Source: Thraustochytrium sp. TN22
Lineage: Eukaryota > Sar > Bigyra > Thraustochytrida > Thraustochytriidae
DNA length: 64,000 nt
NCBI GenBank assembly: GCA_013306675.1
Contig: JABLUY010000077.1
Location: 1-64,000 of the forward strand
Direction: 5' to 3'
Shown: in pieces, positions 18,615 through 28,400 of the stretch
How positions within the stretch are numbered: the stretch's first letter is position 1
Layout of the letters: every line of letters starts with the position of its first letter
Program-made: the position numbers and the translations under genes
Notes under the pieces: generated by a model
Told to the model about the DNA's origin: nothing
The model's database searches: none
The model's input: only the letters and a program-made list of their open reading frames with translations

Positions 18615-19600
18615 GGCCGCGGATGCGGCCCAGGGAGGCGAGCGGCGCTGCGCGCGGGCGCGCGAGCGCTCTCAATTGCGAGCACGCACTCGAAGCGAAG
18701 GCGCCCAGGCGGCGCCGGCGGCGGCCGACGGTGCCGCGCGACTCGTGTCGGTCCTTCTCGCCTCTTTTCCTCTTTCTCTCTCTCCCCCCTTTTACCAGAT
18801 TGCCGCCGCTCCCCGCCGCGGCTGTGCTGGAGCACGCGCGCCTCGCGCAAGCTTGGCGCCCTTTCGTCCCCGGGGTCCGGCAATCGTCCCGCTCGTGCCG
18901 CCACGGCGGCGCAATTTGCCCCTGCTCCTCGTCGTCCGACTGCTTCTTTCTCGCTCCACGCGCGAGCGTAGTAGCAAGCAAGCTCTTGCTCTTGCAAGGT
19001 CAGCGAGCATACATGCGGCGTCAGCCAGGCGGGCCAAGGACGCATGAGGAGGGAGCCCTCGGGGCGGACCACCAGCCAGCCCGCCGCGCAACAACGAGAC
19101 TTGTGCCTTGAGCCACACCTGGCTAGTAGCCAGAACGGTCGTCACGAGCTTCGCTCGGCGAGCCTGTGGCTCTGTCTCCACCCTGCGCGCCGCCGGCCCT
19201 ACCTCGATGCATTGGCTGCGCATTTACTGTCATCAATCGCGTCAGGCCCTCCTCCTCCGCCGCCTTGCTCTGCTCTGCTCTGCTCTGCTCTGCCAGTGCT
19301 CCGCTATGGCAGCAGGGCCACCACCGCCATGACGATGGTCCACCGAGGTGTGCACAACGTACCGGCCAGGTGTGTGAGGGTTGGACACGGCAGAGGATGA
19401 CCGGGGGTCAGTGGGACGGGTGCGTGGTGGAGTGCCAGTGGGCGCGGGAGTGACCGGGCCTGGGCTGGGTGGGTGGCGCCCCGGATGTGATGGAGATGAT
19501 CCTCGCGTTGGCCGCGGGCAGCGCCAGGCGGCACGCGGGCAGATCCGCGAGAGACTGGCGCGGCGCGGCGCTCGGACAGGCCCGGCTGAGGAGCTCAGCA
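18615..19600. promoter_or_regulatory. Divergent promoter region between ArfGAP and translin-TRAX genes
   Basis: About 1 kb separates two genes transcribed away from each other. It contains a pyrimidine-rich tract at 18755-18797 and a (CTGCT)n repeat at 19266-19293. The frame of the plus-strand gene stays open upstream to 19469, but nothing there looks conserved. No gene is seen. Confidence 0.5.
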
Positions 19601-21016
19601 ATGGCCGAGGCTGCGGAGCCGGCGGCGAAGCGCGCCAAGATGGACGTGGAGCAGGAGCCCGGCGCGGCGGTGGCCACGGCGCCCAAGCCCGCGCGGCCGG
19701 CGCCCGTGCTGCTGCCGACGGCGGCGACGGCGGAGAGCCTGCGCACGTTTGAGGCGAGCATGCAGGCGGTGCACAACGCGCTGACGGCGGAGAACGAGGC
19801 GCGCGAGAAGACGCAGACGCCGTGCCGCAACCTGCGCGCGAAGCTGGAGTCCGGCCTGCGCCGCGTGCACGACGGCGAGGAGCTGGGCGCGGGCCGCGAG
19901 GAGCTACGCACGCTGCTGGGCGACCTGCTGGCGGTGTGCTCGCCCGCCGTGCGCAACCAGTTTCACGTGGGGGCCTGCATCTCGGCGTACGTGGGCTTGG
20001 AGTGCCTTGTCGGGTTCTTGGACAACGGCCGGCTCATGTCGCAGACTTGCTTCGCGGAGCTCACCACGACCGAGTACCTCATGGGCACGCTGCGGTTCGC
20101 GGACGAGATCGCCACCTACGCCATGGGCCGCGCCATGAACCAGGACCTGGCGTCCGTGTCCATCTGCAGCCAGCTGGTGCAGGCGCTGAACGCGGAGTTC
20201 CTGCAGTTCAACCTGCGCAACAGCCCGCTACGCCGCCGCTACGACACCCTCAAGTACCGCGTGCGCAAGCTCGAGGACATGCTCTACGAGCTGAGCCTGG
20301 TGTCCACGGAGGAGGACATTGCGGCCACCAAGGCGCATGAGCTCCCGCCTGAGGCGTACCTGGACGTGGCCGAGTTCCAGGGCATGGTGAACGAGCTGGA
20401 GGCGCAGACCGTGGAGCGCGACCGCGTCATCAAGGAGGCGCGCGCGCCGCAAAAGGGCAGCAAGGACGCTATCTTTGCGCTGCACCGCCGCCAGTTCGAC
20501 GAGGCCCGGGCCAAGCTCACCGCTTGCGTCGAGGTCTTTTCGGCCGTGGCAGAGTCCACCACGCTCACGCACGAGGAGCTCCATGGCGGCAGCTTCGGCA
20601 ACGCGCTCGAGGAGTTTGCGGAGGCTCGCATGTTTGAGGAGTGGCTGCTCAACGACGGCGCTCTGCTCAGCCTCGAGGCGATGCGCGCCGATGTCCACAT
20701 CACCGCCAAGGACTACGTGGGGGGTGTCGTCGACTTCACGGGCGAGCTTGGCCGCTACGGCGTGAAGAAGGCCACGGAGCGCGACGAGGATGCCGTCAAG
20801 CAGGTCCTCGCGACCATGTCCGTGATTAAGGACCACGCGCTCGCGCTACAGGAGATTGCCGACCCGCGTACCACCAAGAAGCTCGAGGACGTCATGAAGA
20901 ACGAGCGCAAGATGCGCAACGTACTCTACGAGCTGACTCTGCTCAAGCATTCCAAGCGCCGCACCATGGATCTTTCGTCCACCACGGACGACGTCGGCGC
21001 TGGCGAGGAGAGCTGA
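19601..21016 (+). CDS. Translin-TRAX single-chain fusion (C3PO-like)
   Basis: 471 residues, start chosen at 19601 (AGCAATGGCC). After a short basic, Pro/Ala-rich leader come two translin-superfamily halves. Half 1 (about 46-235) resembles translin: EYLMGTLRFADEI, then FNLRNSPLRRRYDTLKYRVR and KLEDMLYELSLV. Half 2 (about 262-460) resembles TRAX: LEEFAEA with E338 and E341, and DYVGGVVDFTGELGR with D378 and E382. These four acidic residues match the metal-binding catalytic set known for TRAX. The corresponding Asp position in half 1 is Arg, as expected for a non-catalytic, RNA-binding translin subunit. Translin and TRAX form the C3PO RNase, which acts on siRNA passenger strands and tRNA fragments. 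They are normally separate proteins. Here both lie in one uninterrupted ORF. Confidence 0.9.
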   Translation: MAEAAEPAAKRAKMDVEQEPGAAVATAPKPARPAPVLLPTAATAESLRTFEASMQAVHNALTAENEAREKTQTPCRNLRAKLESGLRRVHDGEELGAGREELRTLLGDLLAVCSPAVRNQFHVGACISAYVGLECLVGFLDNGRLMSQTCFAELTTTEYLMGTLRFADEIATYAMGRAMNQDLASVSICSQLVQALNAEFLQFNLRNSPLRRRYDTLKYRVRKLEDMLYELSLVSTEEDIAATKAHELPPEAYLDVAEFQGMVNELEAQTVERDRVIKEARAPQKGSKDAIFALHRRQFDEARAKLTACVEVFSAVAESTTLTHEELHGGSFGNALEEFAEARMFEEWLLNDGALLSLEAMRADVHITAKDYVGGVVDFTGELGRYGVKKATERDEDAVKQVLATMSVIKDHALALQEIADPRTTKKLEDVMKNERKMRNVLYELTLLKHSKRRTMDLSSTTDDVGAGEES

Positions 21017-21179
21017 TGCCTAACTGACTTGACTGTGCGTGACGACAAAGAAGACAGGGAAAAGAGGCTTCGTGTTGGCTTGCTTTTACCCCTTGCCCGA
21101 AGGATCCATGCAACCATCGGCTTGCCAAGGCACCGCCTTTGTATCTCAGGTCATGAAGTTTGCCAAGGATCTTTTACTT

Positions 21180-21728
21180 TCATGATGACAGAAATTTGAC
21201 GCCGGTCTCATCAAGCGTCTCCTCGCTCGGATACAACTCGGCCTTGCCCGTAGCCTCGAGCACCCGAAGCGCCTCAACGCAGAGAGCTGGCTCCATGCCC
21301 TGCATGGGCGTGTTTCGCGTAATGTCGCCGCTGTGCAGCTCGTAAACGGTGAAGATGGTGCCGCCGAGGCCGTTCTGCTGCACGAACTCGTAAATGTGCG
21401 CGGCCCACTCGGAGGGCGTCTTGACGAAGACGTAGAGCGTCCTGCCGGGGTCCTGCCACTGACCGTGGCTGCTGGCGATGAGGTCCTCTGCGACGGCTCG
21501 GCGGCCGGCGTCGTCGAGCTTACGATTGATGGCCTTGTTCTCAAAGAGCGGGAAGCTCGCGAGCGCCAGCACGCTCTGCGCGCCGTCCTTGGGGCGGTCC
21601 TTGGCGAAGTGCTCCAGCACGAGCCGCCGCCAGAGCTGCAGCTGCTTGCTGCGCGTCGCCTCCACGGGCTGCAGCGTGAAGAAGGGCGCGAAGCCGTAGA
21701 ACTCCGTCTCGCCGGCCGCCTTGTCCAT
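21180..21728 (-). CDS. VPS25: ESCRT-II subunit VPS25
   Basis: 182 residues, the usual VPS25 length, from the ATG at 21728 (MDKAAGETEFYGF). The hallmark N-terminus FFTLQPVEATRSKQLQLWRR binds the VPS22/VPS36 core. It is followed by FPLFENKAINRKL, then the second winged helix (YVFVKTPSEWAAHIYEFV, TIFTVYELHSGD) and the C-terminal VLEATGKAELYP then GVKFLSS. VPS25 occurs as two copies in ESCRT-II and recruits VPS20/CHMP6 during endosomal sorting. The gene converges with the translin-TRAX gene (163 bp apart) and diverges from ERGIC3. The frame is open upstream of 21728, but the added residues are not conserved. Confidence 0.96.
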   Translation of the reverse strand: MDKAAGETEFYGFAPFFTLQPVEATRSKQLQLWRRLVLEHFAKDRPKDGAQSVLALASFPLFENKAINRKLDDAGRRAVAEDLIASSHGQWQDPGRTLYVFVKTPSEWAAHIYEFVQQNGLGGTIFTVYELHSGDITRNTPMQGMEPALCVEALRVLEATGKAELYPSEETLDETGVKFLSS

Positions 21729-21971
21729 GGTGGCCGTGCGAGCGAGCTTGCCAGTCAGCCGAGCGAGCGAGCCAACGAGCGAGCGAGCGAGCGAGCGAGC
21801 GCCCTGCACCGCCCTGCCGCCGCGCGCGCGGTGGACAACGAGGTTTGCCAAGCGACGAGATGCTGATGATGGGTGACCATGATGGCGGCAGACCGGTAGC
21901 TCGCGCGACGCGCGGCTCGGCTCGGCTCGGCTCGGCTTGCGTGCGCTGCGCGCGGCGCCGCTGCGCGCAGC
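21729..21971. promoter_or_regulatory. 243-bp bidirectional promoter between VPS25 and ERGIC3
   Basis: A short gap between two divergent start codons. It contains a (GAGC)n tract at about 21764-21800 and a (GGCTC)n tract near 21908-21935. Both flanking genes act in membrane traffic, so shared control is plausible but inferred. Confidence 0.55.
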
Positions 21972-23321
21972 ATGATGGGGGCGCTGGAGCGGCTGCGCGC
22001 CCTGGACGCCTTCCCCAAGGCCGCGGAGGAGTTCCGCGTGCGTACGCAGAGCGGCGGGCTCATCTCGGTGGTGGGCGTGGCCGTCATGGTGGCCCTGCTG
22101 CTCGCGGAGATCTGGTCCTTTTGGCTCGTGCCGGAGGTCGTGGAGGAGGTGGTGGTGGATAGCGCGCTGGACGATGTGCTGGAGATCCACTTCGATCTGA
22201 GCTTTCCGCAGCTGCCGTGCGACTACCTGGCCGTGGAGACCGTGGACGCGAGCGGCGCGCAGCACCACGGCTGGGAGCACAAGCTGTACAAGCTGCCGCT
22301 GGCGCCTGACGGCATGGTACGCGAGCATGTGTACACGTACGGCCACCACCAGGATAGCACGGTGCTCTCGATCGCCGAGCTGACGCACTGGGAGTCGCGA
22401 GGGCGCGACGACCGCGTCAAACGCCAGAACGAGGACGACACCAAGGGGTCCGGCAGCGGTAGTGGCAGCGGCGGAGGCGCCATGTGCGGCAGCTGCTACG
22501 AGCCGGAGGAGCAGACCGACGAAATGGAGGCGGGCGAGGCCGAGGCGAACCAGAACAAGGGAGACGCAGGCGCGAGGGACACGGCGTGCTGCAACTCGTG
22601 CGCGCAAGTGCAGGCGGCCTTCGCGGCGCGCGGGTGGCCGTGGCAGGCGAGTCGCGCCGCGCGATTCTGGCAATGCAAGCGCCATGCGCGGGGCCCGCCG
22701 CCGCCGCCGCCGTCGAGCTTCGAGCTGTCCCGCACGCCGCCCGAGGAGCGCACCGGGGACGGCTGCGAGATTATTGGCAGCCTGCGCGTGCCCAAGGCCA
22801 AGGGCAGCTTCCACTTTGGCCCTTCGTCGCGTGCAGCGCAGGAGCAGACGCTGGGCGCCGTCTTCGGCCTGGGCGGCGGCGGGCCTGGCGCCTTTGACGT
22901 CTCGCACGAGATCCACGCGCTGTGGTTCGGCGCTACGCCCCCCGAGGAGGCCGCCGCGGCCCTGCAGCAGGTTCAGGGCCGCGATGCTTCGCCGCCGCTG
23001 CAGGACGTGCGCCGCGCCGTGGAGGCCGGCTCGCTTGTCCACTACTACCTCAAGGTTGTCCCGACGGACGTGCGCCTCCGTCGCGGCGCCGCGGCAGTCC
23101 TGGCGCACCAGTACGCCGCCTCGGAGCACGTGCGTCCTGCCTCACAGGGCAGCATCCCTGCGCTGCACTTTTTCTACGACACGCCACCGCTGCGGCTTTT
23201 GCTCGCCGTTGAGCGCAAGTCTTGGGCGCACCTTGCCACGCGCATCTGCGCGCTCGTCGGCGGCACGTACTCGCTCATGATCGTCGTGGACGGCCTTTTG
23301 TATCGCCGCCGAGTCAACTAG
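21972..23321 (+). CDS. ERGIC3: ERGIC3/Erv46-like cargo receptor
   Basis: 449 residues. The N-terminus LRALDAFPKAAEEFRVRTQS is the signature of the ERGIC/Erv41-Erv46 family, followed by a first membrane segment (about 30-52). The lumenal part keeps the Cys signature CGSCYEPEE then CCNSC and the GWPWQASRAARFWQCKR stretch. A GS-rich, acidic insertion precedes the Cys motif. The C-terminus ends with ALHFFYDTPPLRLLL, then a second membrane segment around IVVDGLLYRRR. In yeast and animals Erv46/ERGIC3 cycles between ER and Golgi with Erv41 and retrieves or exports cargo. MMG is used as the start, and the second Met is equally possible. Confidence 0.93.
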   Translation: MMGALERLRALDAFPKAAEEFRVRTQSGGLISVVGVAVMVALLLAEIWSFWLVPEVVEEVVVDSALDDVLEIHFDLSFPQLPCDYLAVETVDASGAQHHGWEHKLYKLPLAPDGMVREHVYTYGHHQDSTVLSIAELTHWESRGRDDRVKRQNEDDTKGSGSGSGSGGGAMCGSCYEPEEQTDEMEAGEAEANQNKGDAGARDTACCNSCAQVQAAFAARGWPWQASRAARFWQCKRHARGPPPPPPSSFELSRTPPEERTGDGCEIIGSLRVPKAKGSFHFGPSSRAAQEQTLGAVFGLGGGGPGAFDVSHEIHALWFGATPPEEAAAALQQVQGRDASPPLQDVRRAVEAGSLVHYYLKVVPTDVRLRRGAAAVLAHQYAASEHVRPASQGSIPALHFFYDTPPLRLLLAVERKSWAHLATRICALVGGTYSLMIVVDGLLYRRRVN

Positions 23322-25119
23322 GCCTAGGCTTAGCTTTTAGCTCTCCAAAGAGAGAGAGGCATAGCTAGCTAGCTAGAGCTAGCTAGCCTCTCAGATTGAT
23401 GAATAATTTGCGCGACTCGGACTCGCCGCTCAGGCTCTTCTCCCAAAGTCAGTCCCACGTTGTCGCACAAGTCAAGTCCCCGAGCCCGGAGTCGGCCACG
23501 GCCTACGCTGAGCTTGGCGAGGTGACCGTGACACGTGACAGCTCTGGTTGCCTGCCAGCCCTGCCAGCTGCCAAACTGACGGCGATTCGGAGCAAGCGGA
23601 GCCTGCCCTGACTTGAACTTGGTGAAGTTACTCGCGTTCCACGGTCCGAGTCCCGTCCCGTCCCAATCATCGTCCACAGCCACGGTGGCACGGCGGCGCC
23701 CGGCTCGCGGCGGCCGCCACAGTGGCACGCCGTGGCCTGATGGTCGGCCCGCGCGGAGGCGATGAGCCACGCAGAAGGTTTCAACCCTCTAGCTAGAGTC
23801 AGGGGCGCGGCGGGCCGCCAGGCCAGGGCAATTTCGGTCAAGAACGAACTCGAAGGTGGTAGAGGCGGCGCGGCAGGCCTTGCGTCGGCCAAGCTCGGGC
23901 CTCAGGGCCCACGCCTGGCGCGGCGCGACGATGCAATCGTTGCCTCCGGCCGACGCCGCCACCACCGCCACCAGAGGCAGCCGGCCTGCGGCGGGCCGCG
24001 GACCGCGGTCGCGACGCCCCGAGTCGGCGAGGAGATTTCCGGAAGCGGCTTGGCCTGCTTGAGGGTGCGCTGCTATTGCCAGTGCGCCCAGTGCTGTCCT
24101 CTGCAGGTTCTGCGGAGACCCTGCGCTGCGCAGCCGCGCGTCGTCCGCACCGCCGCACTGCACGCAAAGGCAGGCTGCGGCCAGGCACTGGCAGGCAGGG
24201 CGCGCATCTCAACTTGGCGCTGCAGCGCTGCGGCCCGCGTGGAGGACGGACGCGCCCGGCGCCGACGGCAGGGCACGCCCGGGCCGCGCGGCGCCCGCCA
24301 GCCCAGCCAACTCGAAGAGCGCGCCGCGCCAGCGGCGAACGTGCGGGGCTCGCGAGCGCGAGCGCACGCCGCACGCGCCCAGGCAGGTCCCCGTCGCAGC
24401 CCTAAGCCGCGAGCAGGGCGTGAACCGGGACGAGCACGGGGCCGGCGGCGAGGGCGACGGCAACGGCGCGCGGGCAGTGGTCTGCCGCCTGCTCGCTGTG
24501 CAGGTGCCTCCAGTAACGTAGCGCAGCTTGCAGCTGCAGCAGCGCGACGCAGATTGGCTGGCGCGGGGAGGACACGGAAAGATCTTGGCCGCCGCCGCCG
24601 CGTCAGGGAGGCCGACGGACGAGGCGTGGCGACCTCGGCGCCGCCTGTCACAGGACCTTCAAATTCTGCAGGACGGCACGAGCAGGCGAGCGAGCAAGCC
24701 CAGCTCGGCCACTACTGCCACGGCCCACGGGTCGTCAGGGCTGCAGAGCTGCCGGCGCCTGGCACGCGTCGCCGAGCCTGCACTGCAGCGTGGCGCGGCA
24801 TCCAGATCCTGCTCAGCTCGCTCGTCGTCGTCGAGACTGCGACGCGCGAGCTGAGGCCGGCGCTTGCTTGTACGGCGGCGAGACCTCGGCGGGCGGGCGC
24901 GCGGCCTGCCAGTGGCTGAGACGAACGAGCCCGTGGGCCGCGAGCTGCCGCGAGCTGCCAGCGGCGCTGTCCACCTTCTCTCCTCAGGCTTGGCAGCCGC
25001 CGGCCGAGGTCCGAGGAGCAAGAGCAGCCCGGTCGGCGCCCGGACAACTTCAATTTCGATTTCGTTTCGAATTCGAACTCTACTCCGAGGCGAGGCCGCC
25101 ACCCCGCCGGCAGCGGGCG

Positions 25120-25151
25120 AATTCAAATTCAAATTCGAATTCGAATTCAAA
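25120..25151. repeat. 6-bp TTCAAA/TTCGAA repeat in RasGEF leader
   Basis: About five tandem copies of an AT-rich hexamer (AATTCA/AATTCG) in strongly GC-rich surroundings, 275 bp upstream of the RasGEF start. Related TTCGAATTCGAA sequence occurs at 25050-25080. Confidence 0.85.
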
Positions 25152-25179
25152 CGCGGCGCGCGCGGCAAACCCGCAACCT

Positions 25180-25232
25180 CGGCGCGCTGGGCGGCGCGCT
25201 GGGCGGCGCGCTGGGCGGCGCGGGCTCGAGCC
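25180..25232. repeat. 12-bp tandem repeat (GCGCTGGGCGGC)
   Basis: Three to four head-to-tail copies upstream of the RasGEF start. Confidence 0.85.
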
Positions 25233-25425
25233 CGCGCGCGCTCCGCGGGCTGCGAACGGGCAGGCTGCGCGGGCGGGCTGCAGTGCAAGCGAGCGCGCAC
25301 GGGCAGTACTTTCTTCAGGGGTTTTGACGCCGCGGCCTGGGCTGGGCTGGGCTGTGACAGAGGCTGCCCGCCCGCGGCTTCCTGTCTCTGGCCGAGCAGG
25401 CTGCTGCTGCGCGTTGAAAGACGGC

Positions 25426-28400
25426 ATGGCCGCCGCCTCCGTGCAGCGGGCGCCGCGGCAGAGCGGCGAGCGCCGCGGGCGGTGGGCGGCGCTTGCGGGC
25501 GTGGGCGGCGCGCCGAGCGCGGCGGCGGCCAGGGCCCGCGGCGCGCCGGCCGGCATGAGCGGCGGCGGCGGCGGCGGCCGCCCTGGTGGCGCGGCAGGGG
25601 CGAGCGAGGGAGACGGCGGCGACGAGGCCGCTGCGCGGCCACCGGGCGGCGCCGCGGCGGCAGCCGCGGACGAGGAGGCGGCGGCGGCGGCGACGCCTGC
25701 GGCGGCGGCGACGCCTGCGGCGCCGAATGGGGCGGCGAGGGCGACGCCCGCGGCGGCCTCGGCGGCCGCCTCGCCGACGAGGGCGGCCAGCGGCGGCGCA
25801 GAGGCGGCCGCTGAGGGAGGGAACATGGCTGCGGCGGCCACGGCCACGCCCCCGGTGGCAGCCGCCGCTGCTGGTGCGGCGACACCGGTGACGCAGCAGC
25901 GCAGGCGCAAGCGCGACATTCTCAAGCGCGCGCTGTCCGCCAAAAAGAGCGGCGGCGGCTGGTTCGGGCGCGGCGCGGCGCAGAGTCCCGGCGGCAGCGG
26001 CGATTTCCTGGGCGGCGTCGGGCGGCGCGGGCCCGCGGGCTCGCTCTCGGACGCGGCCGACACGACGGACGACGAGGGCGACCTGGTGCAGCAGCAGCTG
26101 CTGCACCAGGCGTACGGCCTGGGCAGCGGGCCCGTGGGGCCCATTTCGTCCTCGCTGCCGTCCTCGTCGATGCCGGCGCCGCCCGCGCCCATGCGGCGGT
26201 CCGGGTCGGCCGCCGGCCTGGCCGCGCTGCACAAGCGGCAACCCATGCCGCCGCCGCCGGCGACGCAAATGCTGGGGCGGCGCAGCAGCGGGCTGAGCTC
26301 GGCCGGCACGGACGACGGTGTCTCGAGCGCCGGCGGAACGGCCGGCGCGCTGGCGCAGGACCTGCCCGAGGGCGAGGACTTTGAGCTGCTCGTGGACCCG
26401 ATCCCGCCTTCGAACCGCAGCTCGCTGGTCGGCCTCTCGCAGACGTGGCGCAACATGCGCGCGGACCGCAAGGACAACGAGCCGGGCATGCAGATTCTGT
26501 ACGGGAGCCTGCCGTTCATCGTCAAGTTCGTCGTCGGCTCGCGCGGCCACGGCTACTGGAACGCCTTTATCGATACGTACTGGCAGTGGTCCAAGCCGGG
26601 CGAGGTGCTGGCGCTCCTGCACGCCTTCATCGCGGGCCGCGACCCGTGCAAGGAGGAGTTTTCTGGCAAGTCGCTGCACCTGGCCACGCCCTTGGACGAC
26701 GGCATCATGGTCATCACCTCGCGCGTGGAGCGCCTGGTGGGCGACAGCGGCAGCGAGGCCGACGAGGTGGCTGGCCGTCTCGACGAAGAAAAGGGCGAGG
26801 AGGCCACCGTGGCCAAGGCCGCCGAGGCCGAGGCCGAGGCCGGTGCGGAGGCCGATGCCGATGCCGAGGCCGATGCCGAGGCCAAGGCCAAGGCTGCTTC
26901 CACGGCTGGCCGCGCCAGCGGCTCAAGCGCTGGCACTGCGGGTGGTGTGCAGTACAAGAAAGAGTCCGGGTCGCTGCGGCGCATCCTCAAGGAGCTCGGC
27001 CTGGACGCGGACACGGCGACCCTGCAGCGTAATGCGCACGCCTTCTTGTGCGCGTGGATGCGGCAGGAGGGCGGCAACGAGGTGTTGACCAAGGAGGAGG
27101 CGCAGCTGGCGACGGAGCTCATGGCCGAGATGGACGAGTGGTACGGGCCAGACGAGGAGGCGGAGCGTGCGCCATCCTCGCCGTCCGACGACCTCATGCT
27201 GCACGAGCGGCAACGGCGCAAGGAGTCGAGCAGCTTTCTGGCGATGGGGTCGCCAGATCTCGTGGCGGAGTCGCCGATGACCCTGCTCGGCGCCGGTGGC
27301 GTGGCGCTGCGCAAGTCCATGTCGGAGACCTCCTCGCTCTCGCTCGCACAGCAGCAGTCGCCACGCGCAGGCCCCTTGAGCGCGCGCGCCGCGACGGCGC
27401 TGAGCCCCGGGCGCTCCGGCTTTGCTGCCAAGCTGCGCGTGGAGACGACGGGCCGGCACGGCAGCTCGGCGTCGCTTCCGGCGTCGCCTGAGGCGTCACC
27501 ACGGCCGCGCGGCGTGGCGTCGCCGCCGCTCACGCCGCAGCCCTCGTCCTCGTCGCTGGCGGGCGGCGGCGCGGCAGCGGCCGGCCTCACGCTGCCGTCG
27601 CCCGTGAGCGCACCGGTGGGGGCAGCCGGCACGAGCATGCCGGCGCCGGCGCTGTCGGCGCCCTCGAGCGCAGGCGGGTCGCGGCGGCCGCACAAGAAGT
27701 CGTTCACGCTGGATTTTGGCGGCTCGGGCAGCAGCCTGGCCGGGCGGTCGCCCACGTTCAAGATCAACGCGCGCGCGCGCAGCCTGAGCCAGGGCTGGAA
27801 GAAGCGGCGCAACGGCGACTCGGTGTCCTCGGAGGACGGCGTGAGCGCCTCGACGCCGGCCGCCAAGAGCGGCCACGGCGTGGACGCGGAGCTGGAGGGT
27901 TTCTCGCCCAGCGCCGTGGCGCAGTTTCTCACGTGGCAGCTCTTCGACGACGCCTACCGGCTCGTCGAGGCGCGTGATCTCGTCACCAAGGAGGCGCGCG
28001 ACAAGTCCGTGGCCGTGCAGCGCCTCATCGAGCTCTTCGACACGTACGCGTGGTGGTCGCTCACGTACATTCTGAGCCGGCACATCAAGCCCACGGAGCG
28101 CGTCAACCGTCTGCTCTTCTTTGTGGACGTGGCCACCGAGTGCCGCCGGCTCAACAACTTCCACGCCTTCTTCGGCCTCGTGGCCGGCCTCTCGCAGCCC
28201 ATGCTGCAGTGGGTCTGGGACTTTCTCAGCAACAAGGAGAAGCAGTACCTGGAGAACCTCAAGCGCGCCGTGCGCAGCAAGGGCGACTACCTCGTGTACC
28301 GCGCGGACCTCAGCAAGGCGGCGCACAAGAGCCACATCCCCTTCCTCGGGCTCACCATGAAGCTGCTCTACCCGCTCGAGCACAACATTCCCTATGTCTC

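Larger units (their letters stand above)
23322..25425. other. Intergenic region, 2.1 kb
   Basis: No conserved protein is visible. Open frames here are Arg/Ala-rich composition artefacts. It contains a palindromic (GCTA)n/AGCTAG cluster at 23360-23390 just after the ERGIC3 stop, a TTCAAA/TTCGAA repeat at 25120-25151 and a 12-bp GCGCTGGGCGGC repeat at 25180-25232. The last two lie within 310 bp of the RasGEF start and may be part of its leader. Confidence 0.6.

Noticed and set aside
23762-24919. Plus-strand 385-codon frame upstream of RasGEF
   Set aside because: Low-complexity Arg/Ala/Gly sequence typical of GC-rich noncoding DNA here.
25050-25151. Heat shock element in the TTCGAA-rich leader of RasGEF
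   Set aside because: GAA and TTC blocks are not spaced in the alternating 5-bp pattern required. It is better described as a simple hexamer repeat.
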